From Minwuia sp. (GTDB lineage Bacteria; Pseudomonadota; Alphaproteobacteria; Minwuiales; Minwuiaceae), in the NCBI GenBank assembly GCA_029210175.1, contig JARGPL010000025.1, forward strand, positions 1-62,986: a DNA stretch of 62,986 nt, written 5' to 3'. How positions within the stretch are numbered: the stretch's first letter is position 1; each line of letters begins with the position of its first letter. This document shows positions 47,463-56,525 of the stretch, in pieces. A program made the translations under genes and the position numbers. The notes beneath the pieces are model-generated. The model was not told the origin of the DNA, did no database searches, and saw only the letters and a program-made list of their open reading frames with translations.

Positions 47463-48515
47463 ATGAGCGAGAACAACACCATTCAATCCCTGAACGAGCG
47501 CAGCCGGGAGATCTTCCGCTACATCGTGGAGGATTTTCTGGAGACGGGCACGCCTGTGGGATCGCGCACCATCTCGCGCAAGCTGATATCCCCCCTGTCG
47601 CCTGCATCGATCCGCAACGTCATGTCGGATCTGGAGGAAGCCGGCCTGCTTTACGCGCCGCATACCTCCGCCGGGCGGCTGCCCACCGATCTCGGGCTGC
47701 GTCTGTTCATCGACGGTTTGCTGGAGATCGGTGATCTGACGGATGATGAGCGGGCCTCCATCGAAGGCCGCTGCGTGTCCCTGGGCCGCAATTACACCGA
47801 CGTGCTGACGGAAGCATCCGAATTGCTGTCCAACCTGTCGGGCTATGCCGGTCTGGTTACCGTGCCGAAGAACGATCAGCCGCTGAAGCACCTGGAAATC
47901 GTCAGCCTGTCACCGGATCAGGCACTGGTGGTCATGGTGACTGTGAACGGGGTGGTGGAGAACCGTCTGATCAGCGTTACGCCAGGCCTGACGCCCTCTG
48001 CGCTGGTGGAGGCCGGAAACTACCTCAATGACCGCCTGCGGGGCCGCACGATCCGGGAGGCGCGGGAAGCCATCCTGAAGGAGATCGAGGATCACCAGGC
48101 CAAGCTGGATCACCTGGCGGCGAATGTCGTCGAGGCCGGGCTGGCGGACTGGGCAGGCAGCGAGAACGCGCCAAGCCGCCTGATCATCCGGGGCCGGTCG
48201 CGGTTGCTGGACGATGTGACGGCAATTCAGGACCTGGAAAGGCTGCGGCGTCTGTTCAATGATCTGGAAACCAAGGGCGATCTGCTGAGCATCCTCGATC
48301 TGGCGCAGGATGGTGAAGGCGTGCGCATCTTTGTCGGTGCCGAGAACAGCCTGTTCAGCCTGACAGGTTCATCCGTCATCGTTGCGCCATTCACCGACAG
48401 CCAGCAGCGCATTATCGGTTCCATTGGCGTCATCGGGCCGACACGCTTGAATTACGCCCGCATCATTCCCATGGTTGATTACACGGCAAAGGTGATCGGA
48501 CGGTTGATGGGTTGA
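47463..48515 (+). CDS. hrcA: Heat-inducible transcription repressor HrcA
   Basis: A 350-residue repressor. The winged helix shows RSREIFRYIVEDFLETGTPV, GSRTISRKLISPLSPASIRN and YAPHTSAGRLPTDLGLRLFI; the C-terminus has IGSIGVIGPTRLNYARIIPM. HrcA binds CIRCE elements at chaperone genes and needs GroEL to stay active. No CIRCE match was seen upstream of this gene or of grpE in the window. grpE follows 76 bases downstream. Confidence 0.95.
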   Translation: MSENNTIQSLNERSREIFRYIVEDFLETGTPVGSRTISRKLISPLSPASIRNVMSDLEEAGLLYAPHTSAGRLPTDLGLRLFIDGLLEIGDLTDDERASIEGRCVSLGRNYTDVLTEASELLSNLSGYAGLVTVPKNDQPLKHLEIVSLSPDQALVVMVTVNGVVENRLISVTPGLTPSALVEAGNYLNDRLRGRTIREAREAILKEIEDHQAKLDHLAANVVEAGLADWAGSENAPSRLIIRGRSRLLDDVTAIQDLERLRRLFNDLETKGDLLSILDLAQDGEGVRIFVGAENSLFSLTGSSVIVAPFTDSQQRIIGSIGVIGPTRLNYARIIPMVDYTAKVIGRLMG

Positions 48516-48591
48516 CGCGTGTCCCGGAAAACGCCACCTGCCATCAGCAACAAGCAAGACAAACCACCCACAACGCGATCAGGGCGAACTG

Positions 48592-49245
48592 ATGACTGAC
48601 GAGAACAAGAACGATCCGAATGCCGACAACGGCCCCGAAACCGCCAACGACGACGCTGCGGCGCCGGAGGGTGCGCCCGTTGAGGCGCTGGACATCGGCG
48701 CGGACGGCGAAGTCCGTAACGTCGATATCGAGATTGGTGATCCGGAAGGTGACCAGGTTGCCGAACTGACCAATGAGGTCGCGGCACTGAAGGACCGGCT
48801 GGTGCGTACGCTCGCCGACCTGGAGAACACCCGCAAACGCGGGGAACGTGATCGCCAGGATGCGCTGAAGTTCGGTGCATCCAAGTTTGCGCGCGACATG
48901 TGCGAGGTCGCCGACAACCTGCGCCGCGCAATCGGGTCTGTTCCGGCAGATGCGGCGGACGAGAACCTGACGGCGCTGATGGAAGGCGTGCAGGTCACGC
49001 AGGCTGCCCTGTCGCAGATATTCGAACGGCATGGCGTCAAGCAGATCGATGCGCGGGACCAGAAGTTCGATCCGAACCTGCACGAGGCCATGACGGAGAT
49101 CGAGATTCCCGGCGCCACGCCCGGCACCTGCATCGACGTCATTGAAGAGGGGTACACCCTCAACGGTCGGTTGCTGCGCCCCGCCCGGGTCGTTGTCGCA
49201 AAGGGCACACCGGCCCCTGCGGCGGGTATCGACACCTCCGCCTGA
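48592..49245 (+). CDS. grpE: Nucleotide exchange factor GrpE
   Basis: A 217-residue protein. An acidic, disordered N-terminus (about 60 residues) leads to a long coiled coil (VAELTNEVAALKDRLVRTLA) and the conserved block around DLENTRKRGERDRQDALKFG. The beta domain carries QIFERHGVKQIDARDQKFDP, HEAM and VIEEGYTLNGRLLRPARVVV. GrpE drives ADP release from DnaK; dnaK is not in the window. Confidence 0.95.
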   Translation: MTDENKNDPNADNGPETANDDAAAPEGAPVEALDIGADGEVRNVDIEIGDPEGDQVAELTNEVAALKDRLVRTLADLENTRKRGERDRQDALKFGASKFARDMCEVADNLRRAIGSVPADAADENLTALMEGVQVTQAALSQIFERHGVKQIDARDQKFDPNLHEAMTEIEIPGATPGTCIDVIEEGYTLNGRLLRPARVVVAKGTPAPAAGIDTSA

Positions 49246-49579
49246 GGTTTCCCGGCCTCTGGCGGCTTGGCTGCAGGTGATGCGGTATCCAAACGCCTGT
49301 AAACCGAACGCCTGGACATGCGGATCAAGTCCGCGTGCGTCGGGGAATTTGGTGTGCGCGCTTGCAGCCCTCCCAGAACTGTCATGCCGGACAAGCGCAG
49401 CGCCGATCCGGCATCCACACTTTGCAGCGCATGTCGGCTCATGAAAGCGTGGCCACTGGGTCTGGCCCCCGATGTGACAGCCTGTGGTTCTGGCGCGGGG
49501 GTCTGAGCCACCCCCCCAACATGGGTGTACACGTGGATTGCGCGCGTCGTGGGGGTCGCGTGGGTTTGCCGCTGCTGCT
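49246..49579. other. Intergenic gap containing repeat copy B
   Basis: No gene was found here. The stretch contains the 100-bp composite inverted repeat; the rest shows no recognised signal. Confidence 0.45.
49380..49479. repeat. Composite inverted-repeat element, copy B (100 bp)
   Basis: It starts TGTCATGCCGGACAAGCG and continues CGCCGATCCGGCATCCAC, almost the same as the right arm of the copy at 38822-38920. It ends with the reverse complement of TGTCACATCGGG. Both copies have TGTCA ends facing outwards, about 100 bp length and intergenic position between convergent genes. Confidence 0.6.
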
Positions 49580-50605
49580 TTACCGGTCGAACAGCAGCTC
49601 AGCGAAGGTTTCGAGGTCGCCCTTGGCGTTCGGCCAGACGAGCAGGCCGGTGACGGGACTGTCGTCCCAGGCGGCGAGTTGCTGGCGAATGCGATCCTTT
49701 GAACCGACGAGGGCGATTTCGTCGACCAGTTCATCAGGTACGGCGGCAACCGCTTCCTTCTTCTTGCCATCCAGGAACAGGTCCTGGATCTTTTTCGCCG
49801 CATCCGGGTAACCCATGCGAACGATGAGTTCATTGTGGAAGTTGCGGTCCTTCGTCCCCATGCCACCGATATAGAGCGCCAGACTCTTCTTCACTTCCAG
49901 TCGCCCGGCCTCCAGATCGTCGGTCACATGCATCTTCATCGGATACATGATCTCGAAGCCTTCGGGGCGGTTGGCGATGTTCTCCGCATAGACCTCCTGA
50001 CGGTAGGGGGAGTAGTAGAGCGGATACCAGCCGTCGCAGATTTCTGCCGCCATTGTGACGTTCTTCGGTCCCTCGGCCCCGAGAAAGATCGGTATCCTGG
50101 AACGCAGCGGGTGGGTGATCGGCGTCAATGGCTTGCCCAGTCCCCAACTGCCCGGGGCATCTTCCGGATAGGGCAGCGGGTAATGCGGGCCGGGGCCTGA
50201 AACCGGCTGCTCCCGCGCCATCACCTGGCGGATGATCGAGATATATTCACGGGTGCGGGCGAGGGGCTTGGCGAAGGGCTGGCCGTACCAGCCTTCCACC
50301 ACCTGCGGGCCGGAAACGCCGAGACCCAGGATCAATCGCCCCTGGCTCAAGTGGTCCAGGGTCAGCGCATGCATGGCGGTGGCGGTGGGGGTGCGCGCGG
50401 ATATCTGCACGATGGCCGTGCCGAGCTTGATGCGACTGGTATGCGCGCCCACCCAGGCCAGGGGCGTCAGGGCATCGGAGCCATAGGCTTCTGCGGTGAA
50501 GAAACCCCAGTAGCCCATTTCCTCCGCCTTCTTCGCAGTGCCGATGATGTCTTCCGGCGGCTCCGAACCCCAGTATCCGGTCATCAATCCGAGTTTCAAA
50601 GTCAT
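49580..50605 (-). CDS. LLM-class (luciferase-like) flavin oxidoreductase
   Basis: A 341-residue TIM-barrel protein: LGLMTGYWGSEPPEDIIGTA, TAEAYGSDALTPLAWVGAHT, IKLGTAIVQISARTPTATAM, LILGLGVSGPQVVEGWYGQP. These match luciferase-like monooxygenases often annotated as F420-dependent; FMN use is equally possible in this organism type. ATG 50605 follows GGGGAGG. The substrate is unknown. Confidence 0.85.
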   Translation of the reverse strand: MTLKLGLMTGYWGSEPPEDIIGTAKKAEEMGYWGFFTAEAYGSDALTPLAWVGAHTSRIKLGTAIVQISARTPTATAMHALTLDHLSQGRLILGLGVSGPQVVEGWYGQPFAKPLARTREYISIIRQVMAREQPVSGPGPHYPLPYPEDAPGSWGLGKPLTPITHPLRSRIPIFLGAEGPKNVTMAAEICDGWYPLYYSPYRQEVYAENIANRPEGFEIMYPMKMHVTDDLEAGRLEVKKSLALYIGGMGTKDRNFHNELIVRMGYPDAAKKIQDLFLDGKKKEAVAAVPDELVDEIALVGSKDRIRQQLAAWDDSPVTGLLVWPNAKGDLETFAELLFDR

Positions 50606-50685
50606 TGCGTGGCCTCCCCGCCGACGGTCTGGCATGGCGCATCGCGTGACGCTGCGCGCTTGAATGCTGCATCACACGGGCGTAG

Positions 50686-51969
<1,284 letters not shown>

Positions 51970-51996
51970 CGCCGACGGCACTGCACCTGAACGACG

Positions 51997-52030
51997 AACG
52001 GCGTGCCGGGGTTTCCCGACACGCCGTTTT
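51997..52030 (+). terminator. Rho-independent terminator of aspC
   Basis: AACGGCGTGCCGGG, loop GTTT, CCCGACACGCCGTT, followed by TTTT: a 14-bp stem with one mismatch. It lies 28 bases after the aminotransferase stop and would also separate the convergent acyl-CoA ligase gene. Confidence 0.85.
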
Positions 52031-52060
52031 TCGTTGCGCGATGATTGCGAAGAAGCAGCG

Positions 52061-53764
52061 TCAGGCTGCCTTGGCGCGGCGCTTCTCTTCCTCTTCGTAG
52101 AGTTCCTTCTTTGACAGCTTGCCGACCAGCGTCTTCGGCAGTTCGGCACGAATGTCGATCTCCGAGATCATCTCGTGCTTGCCCACCTTGTCCTTCAGGA
52201 ACGCCTTCATCTCGTCCAGCGTGAAGCCGTCCGCACCGGCTTTCAGCTTGATGAATGCCTTCGGGGCCTGGCCGCGATATTCGTCGTGGATACCGATCAC
52301 CGACACTTCCTCCACGGACTGATGCTTGTAGATCGCTTCCTCGATATTGCGCGGATAGACGTTGAAGCCGCCGCACAGGATCATGTCCTTGGTCCGGTCG
52401 ACGATGTACATGTATCCATCCTCGTCCATGTACCCGACATCGCCGGTGCGGAAGTATCCGTCTTCGGTAAAGCTTTCGGCAGTGGCCTCCGGCTTGTTCC
52501 AGTATCCCTTCATCACGTTGGCGCCGCGGATGCAGATCTCGCCGCGTTCGCCCATGGGCAGGGTCTTCGTCGCGTCATCGACATCGATGAACTTGATCTC
52601 GATACCAGCCATCGGAATGCCGCAGGAACCGGGCTTCGCCACACCATGTATCGGGGTCGAGACGCCGGCGGGGCAGGTTTCGGTCATGCCCCAGCCTTCG
52701 GCCAGCTTGCAGCCGGTCAGGGCTTCGAATTTCTCCGCCACCTCGAAAGGCAACGGGGCGCCGCCGGAGGCGCAGAAGTTCAGGGACGACAGGTCGACGT
52801 CCTTGATGCCGGGGAAATTGATGATGGCCGTGAACATGGTTGGCACACCGGCGAACATGGTCGGCTTCTTGGCCGAAAGGTCCTTGATCACCGCTTCCAG
52901 CTCGAAACGCGGATGCAGGATGATCTCCGCGCCGAAGCGCATGGCCAGCAGCATGTTGATCTGCAGCGCATAGATATGGAACAGCGGCAGCACGGCCAGG
53001 ATCCTCTCCTTGCCCTCCACCAACGTCGGGGTGTCGCCCGTGTTGCTCACAGCATACATGCTGGTCGCGGCGGTCAGGTTGGCGTGGGTCAGCATCGCGC
53101 CCTTCGGCAGGCCTGTCGTGCCGCCGGTATACTGCAACACCGCAATGGTCTCCGCCGGGTCGTTGACCGCAACGGGATTGTACTTGCCGTCGTTCGCGAT
53201 CAGCTTCTTGAAGCGGACGTGGTGCATGTCGTTGGGGACCTTGGCGATCTCCTTCGACTTCACCAGCGGGAACAGCAGGTTCTTCGGGAACGGCAATACA
53301 TCGGGCAGGCCGCCGACGACGATCTTCTTCAGCCGGGTCTTGCCCAGCATCTCCGCCATCTGCGGGTACAGGGCGGTCAGATCCAGCGTGACCATGATGT
53401 CGGTCTGGCTGTCCTCGATCTTGTGTTCCAGCACCTTTGCGGCGTCCAGCGGGGAATAATTCACCACTGTCCCGCCAGCCTTCAGGATTGCATAGAAGCA
53501 GATGATGTAATGCGGGGTATTGGGCAGAAACAGACCCACATGCACGCCCGGCCCGACACCCAGGGCCTGAAAGCCCTTGGCCGCACGGGAAACGAGCTCA
53601 TCGATTTCCGAATAGGTGAGTATCTTGCCCATGAAATCGGTCGCGGGCTGCGAAGGCCAGCGCGCCACGGCATCGTCCAGTATCTTGTAGACAGGGTAGG
53701 TATCGATGTGGGCGTGCCAATCGACACCAGCCGGAAACGACTTCAGCCAAGGATGTTCTGCCAC
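52061..53764 (-). CDS. fadD: Long-chain fatty acid-CoA ligase
   Basis: A protein of about 567 residues of the acyl-adenylate family: P-loop-like YTGGTTGLPKGAMLTHANLT, GWGMTETCPAGVS, YFRTGDVGYMDEDGYMYIVD, DRTKDMILCGGFNVYPRNIE and the catalytic Lys in LPKTLVGKLSKKEL. It activates fatty acids to CoA thioesters at the inner membrane face. The chosen start is GTG 53764 (reads VAEHPWLKSF), with GGGAGAG upstream; the longer frame upstream has no similarity. Confidence 0.88.
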   Translation of the reverse strand: MAEHPWLKSFPAGVDWHAHIDTYPVYKILDDAVARWPSQPATDFMGKILTYSEIDELVSRAAKGFQALGVGPGVHVGLFLPNTPHYIICFYAILKAGGTVVNYSPLDAAKVLEHKIEDSQTDIMVTLDLTALYPQMAEMLGKTRLKKIVVGGLPDVLPFPKNLLFPLVKSKEIAKVPNDMHHVRFKKLIANDGKYNPVAVNDPAETIAVLQYTGGTTGLPKGAMLTHANLTAATSMYAVSNTGDTPTLVEGKERILAVLPLFHIYALQINMLLAMRFGAEIILHPRFELEAVIKDLSAKKPTMFAGVPTMFTAIINFPGIKDVDLSSLNFCASGGAPLPFEVAEKFEALTGCKLAEGWGMTETCPAGVSTPIHGVAKPGSCGIPMAGIEIKFIDVDDATKTLPMGERGEICIRGANVMKGYWNKPEATAESFTEDGYFRTGDVGYMDEDGYMYIVDRTKDMILCGGFNVYPRNIEEAIYKHQSVEEVSVIGIHDEYRGQAPKAFIKLKAGADGFTLDEMKAFLKDKVGKHEMISEIDIRAELPKTLVGKLSKKELYEEEEKRRAKAA

Positions 53765-53891
53765 GCGTTCTCTCCCTGTTTTCTGGCACCGCCTGTTTGG
53801 CGTGCCCCGGCCTTTTGATGGCCGGATTTCAGAACCGAGACATACCCTGCGTGCCAAATTGCCGCAACAAGCAATGCGGGGAAATACAACG

Positions 53892-53927
53892 AAAAAGGCC
53901 GCCAGACAGAAATGTCTGACGGCCTTT
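53892..53927 (-). terminator. Rho-independent terminator of sodB
   Basis: Reading leftwards: AAAGGCCGTCAGACA, loop TTTC, TGTCTGGCGGCCTTT, then more T. The 15-bp stem has one mismatch. It is 60 bases after the superoxide dismutase stop and separates it from the ligase gene downstream. Confidence 0.85.
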
Positions 53928-53986
53928 GATAGCCTTGGTCAATCAGCCGATCCGCATCTGCCATTCAGGCAGATGGCATTGCGACT

Positions 53987-54580
53987 TCAGCCCTTCAGAT
54001 TGGCGTTGGCGAAGTCCCAGTTGACCAGATTGTCCCAGAACGACTGCACGAAATCCGGGCGACGGTTCTGGTAGTCGAGGTAGTAGGCATGCTCCCAGAC
54101 GTCGACGGTCAGGATCGGCTTCTGTCCGTCGGTCAGCGGCGTGCCGGCGTTGGATGTGTTGACGATCTTCAGCTTGCCACCGTCGTGGACCAGCCAGGTC
54201 CAGCCGGAACCGAAATTGCCAACGGCAGACGCCTTGAAGGCGGCGATCAGTTCCTCGGTCGAATCGAAGTCCGCCTTGATCGCATCGGCGATGTCACCGG
54301 ACGCTTCGCCGCCGCCGTTCGGGGCCATGGAGTTCCAGAAGAACGTGTGGTTCCAGATCTGCGCGACCTGATTGAACAGACCCTGGTTGCCAGCCTTGTG
54401 GGCTTCGGCAATGGCTTCCTCGACACTGGCCTTGTCCAGATCGGTGCCTGCGACCAGTTCGTTGGCCTTCGTCACATAGGCATTGTGATGCTTCTTGTGG
54501 TGGAAGCTGAAGGTGTTGGCGGAGTAATGCGGCTCCAGCGCGTTGTCGGCGTAGGGCAGGGGGGGAAGTTCGAATGCCAT
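53987..54580 (-). CDS. sodB: Iron superoxide dismutase
   Basis: A 197-residue Fe/Mn-type SOD: LPYADNALEPHYSANTFSFH, HHKKHHNAYV, VAQIWNHTFFWNSMAPNGGG, GSGWTWLVHDGGKLKIVNTS and DVWEHAYYLDYQNRR. The metal ligands are His27, the His in WNHTFFW and the DxWEH Asp/His. No signal peptide is present, so it is cytoplasmic. Confidence 0.95.
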   Translation of the reverse strand: MAFELPPLPYADNALEPHYSANTFSFHHKKHHNAYVTKANELVAGTDLDKASVEEAIAEAHKAGNQGLFNQVAQIWNHTFFWNSMAPNGGGEASGDIADAIKADFDSTEELIAAFKASAVGNFGSGWTWLVHDGGKLKIVNTSNAGTPLTDGQKPILTVDVWEHAYYLDYQNRRPDFVQSFWDNLVNWDFANANLKG

Positions 54581-54814
54581 GTGGTTTTCTCCGTCTGTTC
54601 CGTTGGTCGTCTGACCGCAGCATCATGATGTGCTCCGGTCGGTGATCGTGGTACGTGCGGTGCTGTGAACTGCGTTGCCCGCCCGCACTTTTCGTTGTCT
54701 TCACGCACGAGATGGTGCGGATTGGCCGTGAATAAAGGCGTCAGACCGTCTCAGGTCAAGACTTCTGCGTGGTGTGTCCGTTCGCTGGGGCAAGGATGGT
54801 CGAATTTCAGGCAA

Positions 54815-55030
54815 TCAGGCGATGATATCGGGCCGAAGCAGGCCCTCGAGCCGCAGAATTTCGTCTTTCAGCTTCAGTTTCTGTCGTTTCAGACGCTGCA
54901 GCTGCAACTGGTCATGTGTGCCCTTTTCCGTCAGGGCCGAAATCGCCGCATCCAGGTCCTGATGCGTGATCCGGCATTCCGCCAGCCGCGCCTCCACATG
55001 CACGCGTGCTTCCCCTTCCGCAACGACCAT
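54815..55030 (-). CDS. YdcH/DUF465 family small coiled-coil protein
   Basis: A 71-residue helical protein: ARVHVEARLAECRITHQDLD, AAISALTEKGTHDQLQLQRL, KRQKLKLKDEILRLEG. The charged heptad pattern and KxQKLxLKDEI block define DUF465 proteins, whose role is not known. ATG 55030 is preceded by AAAGGAGAG, a near-ideal ribosome site, and the longer frame upstream is not conserved. Confidence 0.87.
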   Translation of the reverse strand: MVVAEGEARVHVEARLAECRITHQDLDAAISALTEKGTHDQLQLQRLKRQKLKLKDEILRLEGLLRPDIIA

Positions 55031-55183
55031 ATTCGCTGTCTCTCCTTTGCCCGAAACACCTGCCGTGCCATAGTCAGGGCACGCGTTAACCATGTACCCA
55101 GCCAAGGGTAGCATGGCATTGGATCAGTATCACGGCCTGCTGGCATTGCGCACTACGCAACAGGCACTCGACAGGGTTTTTTC

Positions 55184-55798
55184 ATGGCGGTTTTCTCGTC
55201 CGGCATCTTTCCGCCCAACGAACTCTGGGATTATGCGACGCGTGTATATGGACGTGGTCGCGCGCAGGAAGCCTGCCTTGCGATGCAGGATCGCCACGGC
55301 CTCGACGTCAACGTGCTGATGTTCTGCTGCTGGGTGGCATCCAGCGGGCGTGGCAGGTTCCGTGACGGTGAGCTTGAACATGCATTGCAGGCTGTCGACC
55401 GTTGGCACGACCACGTCATCGGCAACCTGCATCAACTGAAGCTGTTCCTGAAGGGGGGTGTTGCCCCCGCGCCGAAGACCCTTTCCGATGATCTGCGCCG
55501 GGTGGTGGTGGAGAGTGAGCTGCATGCGGAGCATGTGGAAGTGCTGATGCTGCACACATCGCTGACCCGGGTCGGTACCGGCACGTTTGACCGGGTCCAG
55601 CAGATCGAGGATTCACTGGCCAACCTGTTCCGCTATTTCACGCTGATCAACGTGGACACGGACGATCGTGATCTGTCCGCGCTGATCGAGATCCTGATCG
55701 CGGCCTTCCCCGATGAACTGCCCGGGCGGATCGAGACCCTGGCCGCCGGAGCGGCGTTCCGCCTCAAGGCCGGGTCAGGGGCACGCCGGTCCTTCTGA
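55184..55798 (+). CDS. TIGR02444 family protein
   Basis: A 204-residue protein: LWDYATRVYGRGRAQEACLA, MQDRHGLDVNVLMFCCWVAS, LQAVDRWHDHVIGNLHQLKL. The LQDxxGxDVNxLLFCxW block marks this uncharacterised, mainly proteobacterial family. Helices dominate; no signal peptide or cofactor motif is seen. The ATG is close to the upstream T-run, and no strong ribosome site is visible. Confidence 0.85.
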   Translation: MAVFSSGIFPPNELWDYATRVYGRGRAQEACLAMQDRHGLDVNVLMFCCWVASSGRGRFRDGELEHALQAVDRWHDHVIGNLHQLKLFLKGGVAPAPKTLSDDLRRVVVESELHAEHVEVLMLHTSLTRVGTGTFDRVQQIEDSLANLFRYFTLINVDTDDRDLSALIEILIAAFPDELPGRIETLAAGAAFRLKAGSGARRSF

Positions 55799-55871
55799 TC
55801 CCGGCTGGCCGCCAGAGCGATCCATCAGATGACAGGCGCGGGCCGGTGATGCAATCAAACAGTGGCCCGCT

Positions 55872-56525
55872 CTATCGCAGGGTGCGGACGCCGGATGGGG
55901 TATCGAACGTTGCCGCGAACCCCAAAGCGCCTGCAACGTAACTCACCCTCGGGTCATCGAACTGGCCTGCCAGCATGGTGGCGATCCGCTCAGCGTCCGG
56001 GTGGCTGATCTCAAGTCCGATCAGAGCGCAGCCCCGGCCTGCCATCCGCGTCACGGGCAGGGGACCTTCAGGCCACTGGATCAGGGTGGGATACGCCCCC
56101 TGCATCGGCATGGAGCCGTCAGCGGGGACGGAGATCAGCCATTCGAGATCGCCACGAACGGCCTCGATTGCCGGTCCGCTGTCGGCATGGGCGCGGGCCA
56201 GGCTGCGTTCAATGTCCGGGGTACCGAGAATCCAGGTGCCGATGCGCGGTGCGTCATCGAAATGGTCGAGGCCGTACCAGCGTCCACAGGCGGGAGTTGC
56301 TGCTGCCGGATCGACGGCAATGACTTCCAGAAACACATCCTGCCCCAGGCTCAGGAGCCGGTTGTGCGTGCCCATGCGGGGATGCGCGCCGCCGGGCGGC
56401 ATGTCGATGCCCAGGGTTTCGCGAACATGCGCGACCCCTTCATCCAGCGTGCGTGCGGTTATGGCCAGATGATCCAGCACCAGGCGTGGGGGCTGGTCCG
56501 TCAAGTCATGCACTGGCGCACTCAT
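55872..56525 (-). CDS. VOC (glyoxalase-like) family protein
   Basis: A 217-residue protein with Glyoxalase_3-like features: LVLDHLAITARTLDEGVAHV, MPPGGAHPRMGTHNRLLSLG, FLEVIAVDPAAATP, then a second repeat LIGLEISHPDAERIATML. Metal-binding His and Glu of the VOC fold are recognisable (DHLAI and FLEVIAV). The start overlaps the stop of the giant RTX gene by ATGA. No obvious functional link explains this coupling. Confidence 0.82.
   Translation of the reverse strand: MSAPVHDLTDQPPRLVLDHLAITARTLDEGVAHVRETLGIDMPPGGAHPRMGTHNRLLSLGQDVFLEVIAVDPAAATPACGRWYGLDHFDDAPRIGTWILGTPDIERSLARAHADSGPAIEAVRGDLEWLISVPADGSMPMQGAYPTLIQWPEGPLPVTRMAGRGCALIGLEISHPDAERIATMLAGQFDDPRVSYVAGALGFAATFDTPSGVRTLR

Noticed and set aside
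47330-48591. CIRCE element for HrcA
   Set aside because: No TTAGCACTC / GAGTGCTAA pair was seen upstream of hrcA or grpE.
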